Assembly (NCBI RefSeq): GCF_900107605.1
Contig: NZ_FNQJ01000004.1
Location: 124,001 to 188,000 of the forward strand
Direction of reading: 5' to 3'
Source: Acidovorax soli
Lineage (GTDB): Bacteria > Pseudomonadota > Gammaproteobacteria > Burkholderiales > Burkholderiaceae_C
DNA length: 64,000 nt
Numbering within the stretch: the stretch's first letter is position 1; each line of letters starts with the position of its first letter. The translations under genes were made by a program, and so were the position numbers. The notes under the pieces are model-generated. The model had not been told where the DNA came from. It did no database searches and was given only the letters and a program-made list of their open reading frames with translations. This document shows positions 57,316 through 64,000 of the stretch, piece by piece.

Positions 57316-57370
57316 TGAAAGTGGCTCTGGCGCTTATCCATAAAGCGCCAGAAGCTATTGTTTTTGATGA
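57316..57370. repeat. Interspersed palindromic repeat, family 1, copy 5
   Basis: TGGCTCTGGCGCTTATCCAT then AAAGCGCCAGAAGCTATTG. It lies between the CoA-transferase and thiolase genes and contains the stop codon (TAG) of the former. Confidence 0.78.
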
Positions 57371-58641
57371 AAAATCGCGCCACAGCGGCGCAGCAGTTCG
57401 TGGGCCTGGCGCTCCAGGTCCTCGCGGTGTTCGGGCGCAGCAATATCGATCAGCCGGCGCACGCGGCGCGACAGCGTCTGGCCGCGCAGGTCGGCCACGC
57501 CATGCTCGGTGACGATCAGGCCTGCGTCGCTGCGCGGCGTGCTGACCGGCCCGGCCAGCTGCGCCACGATGCGCGTCCTGCCCTTGGCGGTGGCCGGCAG
57601 CGCCACGATGGGCAGGCCGCCACGGCTGCGGGCCGCGCCGCGCAAGAAATCGACCGCGCCACCCACGGCGCCCACATATACGCCTGCTGCCACTTCGGCG
57701 TTGATCTGGCCGGTCAGGTCCACCTCGATGGCCGCGTTGATGGCGGCCAGCTGGTGGCTGGCGGCCAGCACCTCGGGGTCGTGCGTGTAGTCGGTACCGC
57801 GCAGTTGCAGCGCCGGGTTGCGGTGCGCCCAGCGGCGCAGCTTCTCGCTGCCCATCAGGATGCCGCCAATGCCCACGCCGGTGTCCAGGCTCTTCTTGGC
57901 ATGGGTCAGCACGCCGGCCTCGGCCAGGGCGGCAATGCCGTCACCCACCGCGCCGCTGTGCAGGCCCAGGTCGCGGTGGCCGTGCAGCGCGGCCAGCACG
58001 GCCTCGGGCAGGTTGCCTATGCCCAGCTGCAGCGTGGCGCCGTCCTGGATCAGTCCGGCGATGTGGCGCGCAATGGCCTGCTCGGCCGGGCCGGGCGCGG
58101 CGCGGCTTTGCTCCAGCGGCGGGTGCTGTGCGTCGATCAGCAACGCAAAGTCGCTGGCCTGCAGGTGCACGCTGCCATGCGTCCAGGGAATGGCGGGGTT
58201 GACCTCGGCGATCACCACGCGCGCCTGTTCCAGCGCGGCGGGCAGGTATTCGTGCACCAGGCCCAGGCTGTAGCGGCCCTGTTCATCGGGCGGCGAGACC
58301 TGCAGCAGCACCACATCGGCGGGCAGCACGCCCGCGCGGATCAGCCCTGGCAGGTGCGAGTAGTGGCTGGGCAGGATGTCGAGCACGCCCGCATCGGCCA
58401 GGTGGCGGTGCGGACCGCCCGCGGCGTAGCCAAAGAAATCGATGGTGTCGGCCTGTTCCGGCTGCAGCGTGTCCGACGCACCAATGCCCACGAACACGCG
58501 CAGCCGACCGCCCTGCGCCAGCGCGTGGCGGTGTGCGGTCACGGCGCGCGTGAGCGTGAGCGGCTCGGCCGTGGACTGGCCCCACCACAGGGTGTCGCCG
58601 GGGCGGATCAGGGCCTGCAGTGGCTGGGCCAACAGGCTCAT
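57355..58641 (-). CDS. Acetyl-CoA hydrolase/transferase family protein
   Basis: The 428-residue class I-type CoA-transferase/hydrolase has IRPGDTLWWGQSTAEPLTL at the N-terminus, EVNPAIPWTHGSVHL around 155, GIGNLPEAVLAALHGH, the GAVGGAVDFLRGAARS loop and the C-terminal VTEHGVADLRGQTLSRR. It could load CoA onto the pathway acid from acetyl-CoA or release it at the end. ATG 58641 is chosen by the family start MSLLAQPLQALI. Its 3' end reads into a family 1 repeat. Confidence 0.9.
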   Translation of the reverse strand: MSLLAQPLQALIRPGDTLWWGQSTAEPLTLTRAVTAHRHALAQGGRLRVFVGIGASDTLQPEQADTIDFFGYAAGGPHRHLADAGVLDILPSHYSHLPGLIRAGVLPADVVLLQVSPPDEQGRYSLGLVHEYLPAALEQARVVIAEVNPAIPWTHGSVHLQASDFALLIDAQHPPLEQSRAAPGPAEQAIARHIAGLIQDGATLQLGIGNLPEAVLAALHGHRDLGLHSGAVGDGIAALAEAGVLTHAKKSLDTGVGIGGILMGSEKLRRWAHRNPALQLRGTDYTHDPEVLAASHQLAAINAAIEVDLTGQINAEVAAGVYVGAVGGAVDFLRGAARSRGGLPIVALPATAKGRTRIVAQLAGPVSTPRSDAGLIVTEHGVADLRGQTLSRRVRRLIDIAAPEHREDLERQAHELLRRCGAIFHQKQ

Positions 58642-58671
58642 GTCCGTTCTCCGCGATGTTGCGCAGCACCC

Positions 58672-58780
58672 GCGCCGCATGACACTGGCGCGACCCAGGC
58701 GAGGGCCGCCGTGCAAGGGCCGCCCCGCCGCACGGGCGGCGTCCCCCTGGGGGGATGGCGCCGCAGGCGACTCAGGGGGG
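58672..58780. repeat. GC-rich interspersed repeat, family 2, copy 1
   Basis: It shares with 60583-60718 the blocks ACTGGCG-C-ACCCA, then CAAGGGCCGCCCCGC, a GGGC-GCGT-CCCCT block and a terminal CTCAGGGGG. It fills the gap between the hydratase and CoA-transferase genes. Confidence 0.75.
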
Positions 58781-58783
58781 CCG

Positions 58784-59578
58784 TCATTTTTTGTCCCAGT
58801 CGAAGCGCAGCGGCTGCTTGTCTTTAAAGCGCCGCACCGCGTCCTGGTGGTAATCGGAGCCGCGGCACAGGGACTGGGCGTAGGACTCCAGCTCGGCCAT
58901 GGCGTGGGCATCGAGCTCGAAGGACTGGTTCATCACGGTCTTGGCGATGCCGATGGCGGCGGTGGACGCCTCGCCAAAGCGGCGCGCCAGCGCCTGCGCG
59001 GCCTCGGTCAGCGCGGCGGCGTCTTCCACAATGTCGAACACCATGCCCAGTTGCCTGGCCTCCTGCGCATCGACGGTGCGGGCGGTGAAGACCAGCTCCT
59101 TGGCCCGCTGCTGGCCCACGATGCGCGGCAGCAGGCGCATCACGCCCAGGTCGGGCACCAGGCCGATGCGGCCGAACACGGCGCAGAACTTGGCGCGGCG
59201 CGTGGCCAGCACGAAGTCGGCCGCCAGTGCCAGGCCCAGCCCCGCGCCAAAGGCCGGGCCATCGACCGCGGCGATGACGGGTTTTTCCAGGTCCACGAGT
59301 TCGGGGAACCACTGGTGCAGCTCGCGCATGCCCTTGCGAAAAGTGAGGCCCGTGCGGCTGCTGTCCTGCATGGCCGAGATGTCACCGCCCGAGCAAAACG
59401 CGCCGCCTGCGCCGGTGAGGATGACGGCATGCACCGCCGGGTCGTCGCGCATCTGCGCAATGGCAGCGGCCAGGGCGGGGCGCATGGCCTGGCTCAGGGC
59501 GTTGCGCGCCTCGGGGCGGTTGAGGGTGATGGTGCCGATGCCGTCCTGCACGGAGGTCAACACGGGGGATGCGCTCAT
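58784..59578 (-). CDS. Enoyl-CoA hydratase/isomerase family protein
   Basis: The 264-residue crotonase-fold protein hydrates 2-enoyl-CoA or isomerises related thioesters. The oxyanion-hole segments are AFCSGGDISAM (about 60-70) and GPAFGAGLGLALAAD (about 105-119); the catalytic-Glu loop reads GRIGLVPDLGVMRLLPRIVG, with Asp where many members have Glu. GGAGC precedes the ATG. It sits between family 1 and family 2 repeats in the operon. Confidence 0.92.
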   Translation of the reverse strand: MSASPVLTSVQDGIGTITLNRPEARNALSQAMRPALAAAIAQMRDDPAVHAVILTGAGGAFCSGGDISAMQDSSRTGLTFRKGMRELHQWFPELVDLEKPVIAAVDGPAFGAGLGLALAADFVLATRRAKFCAVFGRIGLVPDLGVMRLLPRIVGQQRAKELVFTARTVDAQEARQLGMVFDIVEDAAALTEAAQALARRFGEASTAAIGIAKTVMNQSFELDAHAMAELESYAQSLCRGSDYHQDAVRRFKDKQPLRFDWDKK

Positions 59579-59597
59579 GGCGTGCTCCAGAAGATAT

Positions 59598-59650
59598 TGA
59601 GGATCAAGATGGGCCATGGCGCTTGTCTATCCAGCGCCAGCAGCGCACCT
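59598..59650. repeat. Interspersed palindromic repeat, family 1, copy 6
   Basis: CAAGATGGGCCATGGCGCTT, short loop, CCAGCGCCAGCAGCGCAC. It is degenerate and lies between the MaoC and hydratase genes. Confidence 0.7.
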
Positions 59651-59659
59651 TGGGATGGT

Positions 59660-60553
59660 TCAGGCCAGTTCGGCGTAGCCGTGGCTCAGCACCACGATGT
59701 CGCGCTCGGCCACGCGGGCGCGCAGCTGGAACTGCCCTGGCTGGCCGGGCAGGCTCCAGATCTCGGTGACCAGCGTTTCGCCTGGATAGACCGGCGAGGC
59801 AAAGCGGATGTCCAGCGCCTTGAGCCGCGCCGGGTCGCCGCCCGCGCACTGGCGCAACAGCGCATGGGCCACCAGGCCGTAGCTGGCCAGGCCGTGCAGG
59901 ATGGGGCGCGCAAAGCCCGCCTTGGTGGCCACGGCCGGGTCGGCGTGCAGCGGGTTGTAGTCGCCCATCAGGCGGTAGAGCAGCGCCGCCTCGGGGCGGA
60001 TGGCCTGGGTGTCGCTGAAGTCGGGCGCGCGGTCAGCCGGCGTGGGCTGCAGCGCGGGCAGCGGTGCGTCGCTGGGCTGGCCGCCGCGCTGCTGGCTGTA
60101 GCCGCCGTCGCCGCGCAGAAAGGTCACCTGCTGCAGCGTGGCCAGCAGCTCGCCGGCCTGGGTTTCCAGGCGCCGCTCGGTGATCAGGATGGCGCCCTTG
60201 CCCTCGCCCTTGTCGATCAGGTGCGTGATGCGGCTTTTGCCGACCACCGCGCAGCTGGCGGGCAATGGCTTGTGCCAGCGCACGCGCTGCTCGCCGTGCA
60301 GCAGCTTCACCCAGTCGATGCCCGTGTTCGGCTCGCGAGCCCAGAAGCCGGGGTAGCCCAGCACCACGGCCTGCGTGGGCAGGGTGCGCAGGCCGCCCTC
60401 CAGCCCTTCATAGACAAACGGCAGCGCGTCGGCATTGAGCGGGTCGTTGCCCAGGCCGAGGCTGAGCGCATACAGCATGGTGTCGCGCTCGGTGTAGTGC
60501 TGGTGCACGGGCGCGAAGGCCCGGTTCTTCAGGTGGTGGTAGTCAATAGCCAT
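59660..60553 (-). CDS. MaoC-type 2-enoyl-CoA hydratase (double hotdog)
   Basis: The 297-residue protein has two hotdog halves, as in hydratase 2 of MFE-2: an N-terminal half with VVLGYPGFWAREPNTGIDWV and a C-terminal MaoC half with the hydratase motif YRLMGDYNPLHADPAVATKA then FARPILHGLASYG (Asp and His catalytic). It would hydrate 2-enoyl-CoA to the (R)-3-hydroxy form. The SDR encoded next to it resembles the dehydrogenase part of MFE-2, so the two together rebuild that enzyme. The start MAIDYHHLKN is the family N-terminus. Confidence 0.9.
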   Translation of the reverse strand: MAIDYHHLKNRAFAPVHQHYTERDTMLYALSLGLGNDPLNADALPFVYEGLEGGLRTLPTQAVVLGYPGFWAREPNTGIDWVKLLHGEQRVRWHKPLPASCAVVGKSRITHLIDKGEGKGAILITERRLETQAGELLATLQQVTFLRGDGGYSQQRGGQPSDAPLPALQPTPADRAPDFSDTQAIRPEAALLYRLMGDYNPLHADPAVATKAGFARPILHGLASYGLVAHALLRQCAGGDPARLKALDIRFASPVYPGETLVTEIWSLPGQPGQFQLRARVAERDIVVLSHGYAELA

Positions 60554-60582
60554 CTCAGTCGTCCATAACGTTGTGTATCGCC

Positions 60583-60718
60583 CGCGCACCATGCAACTGG
60601 CGCTACCCAAGCCAGGGCTGCCGAGCAAGGGCCGCCCCGCAGCGAGGGCTGCGTTCCCCTTCCCGCAGCGCGCAGCGATGCGAGAGAAGGGGGAAGCGGC
60701 GTAAGCCGCTCAGGGGGT
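60583..60718. repeat. GC-rich interspersed repeat, family 2, copy 2
   Basis: Same blocks as 58672-58780 (ACTGGCGCTACCCA, CAAGGGCCGCCCCGC, CTCAGGGGG) with a longer middle segment. It lies between the SDR and MaoC genes. Confidence 0.75.
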
Positions 60719-60726
60719 TGTCTCCG

Positions 60727-61644
60727 TCACACCGGGTCCCAGCTGAACACGTCGGCCGAGCGATCCATCGGCACGAACGAGGCCTTGAGCGCCGGCATGC
60801 CGTGTTCGGCAATGAACTCGGGCGTCCAGCCCTCGCTGCGGTGCACCGAGCGCAGGGGGCGCGGCTGGCTCATCAGGAAGATCTCGTTGTTGCGCACGGC
60901 AAACACCTGGGCGTTCACGTCCTTGGCCTGGTCGGACAGCAGGTACACGGCTAGCGGCGCGATCTTGTTGGGCGTCATCTGCTGGATCTTGGCCACGCGT
61001 GCCTGCTGTTCGGGTGTGTCGGTGGGGATGGAGCCGATCATGCGGCTCCAGGCAAACGGCGCGATGCAGTTGGAGCGCACGTTGAATTTCTGCATGTCCA
61101 GCGCGATGGACTTGGACAGCGCCGTCAGCCCCAGCTTGGCGGCGCTGTAGTTGGCCTGGCCCAGGTTGCCGATCAGGCCCGAGGTGGAGGTCATGTGCAC
61201 GAAGGCGCCGCTTTCCTGCTCCTTGAAGTGGTTGGCGGCCGCGCGTGCCATGTAGTAGCTGCCGTACAGGTGCACCTTGATCACGGCGTCCCATTCGTCC
61301 AGGCTCATCTTGTGGAAGAAGCGGTCGCGCAGGATGCCCGCGTTGTTGACCACGCCGTCGATGCGGCCGAAGTGGTCCAGCGCGCATTGCACGATGCGGC
61401 CGGCAGCTGCCGCCTCGGCCACGCTGTCCATGTTGGCCACGGCCTGGCCGCCAGCAGCCTTGATTTCGTCCACCACTTTCTGTGCGGGGCCGGCATCCGT
61501 GCCCTCGCCTGTGGTGGAGGTGCCGATGTCGTTGACCACCACCTTGGCGCCGGCCGCCGCCAGGGCCAGCGCCATGTCGCGCCCGATGCCGCCGCCGGCC
61601 CCTGTTACCACCACCACCTTGTCCTGCACCATCTTCTGCGCCAT
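60727..61644 (-). CDS. SDR family 3-hydroxyacyl-CoA dehydrogenase-like protein
   Basis: The 305-residue short-chain dehydrogenase has the NAD motif VTGAGGGIGRDMAL (about 14-27), NNAG near 104, the catalytic Ser in HMTSTSGLIG and NYSAAKLGL with Tyr and Lys. The insertion after strand 2 (NDIGTSTTGEGTDAGPAQKV) and the long C-terminus are those of the MFE-2/17beta-HSD4 class. It would oxidise the 3-hydroxyacyl-CoA made by the adjacent MaoC hydratase. It is the first gene of the leftward operon, divergent from a Bug gene across a 225-base gap. Confidence 0.92.
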   Translation of the reverse strand: MAQKMVQDKVVVVTGAGGGIGRDMALALAAAGAKVVVNDIGTSTTGEGTDAGPAQKVVDEIKAAGGQAVANMDSVAEAAAAGRIVQCALDHFGRIDGVVNNAGILRDRFFHKMSLDEWDAVIKVHLYGSYYMARAAANHFKEQESGAFVHMTSTSGLIGNLGQANYSAAKLGLTALSKSIALDMQKFNVRSNCIAPFAWSRMIGSIPTDTPEQQARVAKIQQMTPNKIAPLAVYLLSDQAKDVNAQVFAVRNNEIFLMSQPRPLRSVHRSEGWTPEFIAEHGMPALKASFVPMDRSADVFSWDPV

Positions 61645-61869
61645 GTTCGTCGTCCTTCGGTTTGTGTTGTCGATCAGCGCTGGAGCATGAACCCAAAGCC
61701 GCGGCAGCGCCATTCGGCAATCGCTAGGCGGGGCTTTGGCTGCATGAAAGCGTCGCCGAGGGCTTCATGGGCACGGAAGGCACGCTTTCACAAACGTGGA
61801 TTGCACGGACCGGCAGCAGCGGCGAGCATCGGACCCCATTGCTTCTACAAGTATCTGGAACCACGCCGC

Positions 61870-62883
61870 ATGCATCGCCCCTTTTTGTCCAACCTTACCC
61901 GCCGCAGCCTGTGCGCCGGCGCTGCCCTGGGCTGGGCCCTGGGCAGCGCGCCCGCAGCCTTCGCCCAGGCGATCTACCCGAGCCGCCCCATCATGATGGT
62001 GGTGCCCCAGGCCGCCGGCGGCACCAATGACATCGTGGGCCGCGTGGTGGCCCAGAAGCTGGCGGAAAAGCTCGGCGGCAGCGCCGTGGTGGAAAACAAG
62101 CCCGGTGCGGGGGGCAACATAGGCACGCAGGCCGTGGCCAAGGCGCCCAAGGACGGCTACACGCTGCTCATGACCATCAGCAGCAGCCAGGCCATCAACC
62201 CCGCCCTGTACAAGGCGCCGGGTTTCGACCCCGTGGCCGACTTCCAGCCCATCAGCCTGGTGGGCGCCGTGCCCAATGTGCTGCTGGCCCACCCCTCGTT
62301 CGCCGCCAAGACCGTGCCCGAGCTGCTGGCGCTGGCCAAGTCCAGGCCCGGCCAGCTGCAATACGCCTCGGCCGGCAACGGCACGCTCAACCACCTGCTG
62401 GGCGAGATGCTGAACCAGATGTCCGGCGTCGAACTGCAGCATGTGCCCTACAAGGGCGTGGCGCCGGCGCTCAACGATGTGCTGGGCGGCCAGCTGCCCC
62501 TGCTGTTCGGCAGCCTGCCATCCACGCTGGCGCACATCAGGTCGGGCAAGCTGCGCGCGCTGGCCGTGAGCAGCCCCCAGCGCTCGCCCGTGCTGCCCGA
62601 TGTGCCCGCCCTGGGCGAGTTCGTTCCCGGCTACAGCGGAACGCTGTGGATAGGCCTGTTCGCGCCTGCCGGCGTGCCCAAGGAGGTGATGGATCGCCTG
62701 CAGGACGGCATGCGCCAGGCCATGGCCGACAAGGACATGCGCGACAAGCTCGAAGCACAGGGCGTGGAGCTTGCGGGCACGGCCACGAAACCCGTCACGC
62801 CCGACGAGTTCGCCGCCCTGCTCAAGCAGGACATTGCCAAGTGGGCGCGCATCGTGAAGACCTCGGGCGCCACCATCAACTGA
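61870..62883 (+). CDS. Bug/TctC-family solute receptor
   Basis: The 337-residue periplasmic receptor has a twin-arginine-like signal (LTRRSLCAGAALGWALGSAP, cut near AFAQA) and Bug motifs VPQAAGGTNDIVGRVVAQKL, VENKPGAGGNIGTQAVA and VPYKGVAPALNDVLGG. It starts the rightward half of the cluster and is followed 11 bases later by a MaoC-type gene, then an acyl-CoA dehydrogenase gene. The shared divergent gap (61645-61869) should hold promoters for both directions; no regulator gene is visible. Confidence 0.93.
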   Translation: MHRPFLSNLTRRSLCAGAALGWALGSAPAAFAQAIYPSRPIMMVVPQAAGGTNDIVGRVVAQKLAEKLGGSAVVENKPGAGGNIGTQAVAKAPKDGYTLLMTISSSQAINPALYKAPGFDPVADFQPISLVGAVPNVLLAHPSFAAKTVPELLALAKSRPGQLQYASAGNGTLNHLLGEMLNQMSGVELQHVPYKGVAPALNDVLGGQLPLLFGSLPSTLAHIRSGKLRALAVSSPQRSPVLPDVPALGEFVPGYSGTLWIGLFAPAGVPKEVMDRLQDGMRQAMADKDMRDKLEAQGVELAGTATKPVTPDEFAALLKQDIAKWARIVKTSGATIN

Positions 62884-62894
62884 GTGACTGGAAC

Positions 62895-63776
62895 ATGAGC
62901 AACACCCTAGACACCGCCGCGCTCGCCCACCTGCAGACCTGGCAGGGCAAGAGCGAGACCCTGAGCGACAGCCTCACGGCCATGCCCGTGGCCGCCCTGT
63001 CGGCCACGCTGGACCGCGACGACCCGGCGCCCGCCATGGGCACCGTGGTGCCGCCGCTGTGGCACTGGCTGTACTTCCTGCCGCATGCGCGCGCCAGCGA
63101 GATCGGCCCCGACGGGCATCCCAAGCGCGGCGGCTTTCTGCCGCCCGTGCCGCTGCCGCGCCGCATGTGGGCCGGCGGGCGGCTGCGCTGGGAGCAGGCC
63201 AACCCGCTGCGCGTGGGCCAGGAGGTGCAGCGCCACTCGACCATCCAGTCCGTCAAGCACAAGGCCGGCCGCTCGGGCGAGTTGCTGTTCGTGCTGGTCG
63301 AACACCAGTACCGCAATGCCCAGGGCCTGGCGCTGACCGAGGAGCACGACATCGTCTACCGCTCGGCCGCCCAGCCCGGCGACCCAGCGCCACAGCCGCA
63401 GCAGCCTCCGCTGAATGGCCAGGCGGTCTGGTCGCGCACCATCGCTCCCGACGACGTGCTGCTGTTTCGCTACTCCGCGCTCACCTTCAACGGCCACCGC
63501 ATCCACTACGACCGCAAGTACGTGACCGAGGTCGAGGGCTACCCCGGCCTGATCGTGCACGGCCCGCTGATCGCCACGCTGCTGCTGGACCTGCTGCGCC
63601 GCAGCCTGCCCGGCGCGCAGGTGGCCACCTTCGACTTCCGTGCCGTGCGTCCCACCTTCGACCTGCACCCGTTCAGCGTGCACGGCAAGGCATCCAACGA
63701 CGGCAAGACCGTGGAGCTGTGGGCCCAGGACCACGAGGGGTTCCTCACCATGCAGGGCACAGCCACGTTGTTTTGA
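62895..63776 (+). CDS. MaoC/HTD2-like acyl-CoA hydratase (FAS1-like dehydratase)
   Basis: The 293-residue protein resembles mesaconyl-CoA hydratase/HTD2-type double-hotdog enzymes: VVPPLWHWLYFLPHARASEI, GGFLPPVPLPRRMWAGGRLR in the N-terminal half, and RYSALTFNGHRIHYDRKY with VEGYPGLIVHGPLIATLLLD in the C-terminal half, holding the catalytic His pair. It would hydrate or dehydrate a branched or dicarboxylic acyl-CoA. It sits between the Bug and acyl-CoA dehydrogenase genes. Confidence 0.88.
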   Translation: MSNTLDTAALAHLQTWQGKSETLSDSLTAMPVAALSATLDRDDPAPAMGTVVPPLWHWLYFLPHARASEIGPDGHPKRGGFLPPVPLPRRMWAGGRLRWEQANPLRVGQEVQRHSTIQSVKHKAGRSGELLFVLVEHQYRNAQGLALTEEHDIVYRSAAQPGDPAPQPQQPPLNGQAVWSRTIAPDDVLLFRYSALTFNGHRIHYDRKYVTEVEGYPGLIVHGPLIATLLLDLLRRSLPGAQVATFDFRAVRPTFDLHPFSVHGKASNDGKTVELWAQDHEGFLTMQGTATLF

Positions 63777-63823
63777 ACCGCTGAACCAGCCGATTCCTTC
63801 TTTTTTATAGATACCCCACCGCC

Positions 63824-64000
63824 ATGATCCACCAGCCCGACCAGTACCAGGAAATCCGCGACGCCGTGCGCGCCCTCTGTGCCCAGTTCCCCGACGAATA
63901 CTTCCGCAAGGTCGATGAGGCCCGCGGCTACCCCGAGGAGTTTGTCGATGCCCTGACCAAGGCCGGCTGGATGGCCGCGCTGATCCCGCAGGAATATGGC
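63824..64000 (+). CDS. Acyl-CoA dehydrogenase, 5' part
   Basis: The first 59 codons are in the window and run off its end. MIHQPDQYQEIRDAVRALCA, then DEARGYPEEFVDALTKAGWM and AALIPQEYG are the N-terminal helices of an acyl-CoA dehydrogenase. It continues the rightward operon, 47 bases after the MaoC-like gene. Confidence 0.85.
   Translation, partial: MIHQPDQYQEIRDAVRALCAQFPDEYFRKVDEARGYPEEFVDALTKAGWMAALIPQEYG

Noticed and set aside
58672..60718. Family 2 repeats as terminators or small RNA genes
   Set aside because: They lie within an operon and lack T-runs on the coding strand; nothing shows them to be transcribed on their own.
52407..62883. The three Bug genes as recent tandem duplicates
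   Set aside because: Their sequences differ throughout, including signal-peptide type (twin-arginine versus Sec), so they are old paralogues.

Overview
The window looks like chromosomal DNA of a betaproteobacterium of the family Comamonadaceae (Acidovorax-like). The evidence is high GC, a minCDE cluster, a GTP-dependent PEP carboxykinase, a free-standing N-terminal MetH protein, many Bug/TctC solute receptors without their own permease, and a dispersed ~55-bp palindromic repeat of a type I associate with this family. This placement is inferred from gene content only.

Layout. 1-24.7 kb is mostly housekeeping: the end of a phosphatidylserine synthase-like gene, minCDE, a flavin reductase/MOSC pair, an alpha/beta-hydrolase with no serine nucleophile, dadA divergent from an ArgP-like regulator, TetR and LysR regulators, a UspA protein, pckG, queC, threonine dehydratase and aidB. 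It ends with an anaerobic ribonucleotide reductase operon whose glycyl-radical domain is a separate 62-residue protein, behind one FNR-like and two NrdR-like sites, then a PEP-CTERM protein and recQ. A decayed partial duplicate of recQ lies just upstream of recQ. 25.3-35.5 kb is a catabolic block: a DctPQM TRAP transporter, quinone-type D-lactate dehydrogenase, ketoglutarate-semialdehyde-type dehydrogenase, a Bug receptor, an iron alcohol dehydrogenase and a LysR regulator.

35.5-39.3 kb holds the N-terminal MetH protein and then a compact three-gene operon, overlapping ATPase / PIN-like nuclease / Rnl2-type RNA ligase. This is the best candidate for an undescribed system, possibly RNA-targeting defence or RNA repair. 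39.3-45 kb is a CoA-transferase and an acyl-CoA degradation operon (DUF35 protein, thiolase, acyl-CoA dehydrogenase, thioesterase). 45.4-52.4 kb is a type I restriction-modification island of the EcoR124I (type IC) kind: hsdM, hsdS, a BRO-like gene, hsdR. hsdS carries a (GCAA)13 tract and a separate 12-bp repeat, which predict ON/OFF and spacer-length variation. 52.4-64 kb is a second acyl-CoA cluster with three Bug receptors, an acyl-CoA synthetase, thiolase, CoA-transferase/hydrolase, enoyl-CoA hydratase, two MaoC-type hydratases, an SDR and the start of an acyl-CoA dehydrogenase. Four successive gaps of its leftward operon hold repeats of two families in strict alternation.

No tRNA, rRNA, CRISPR array, insertion sequence or integrase gene was seen.
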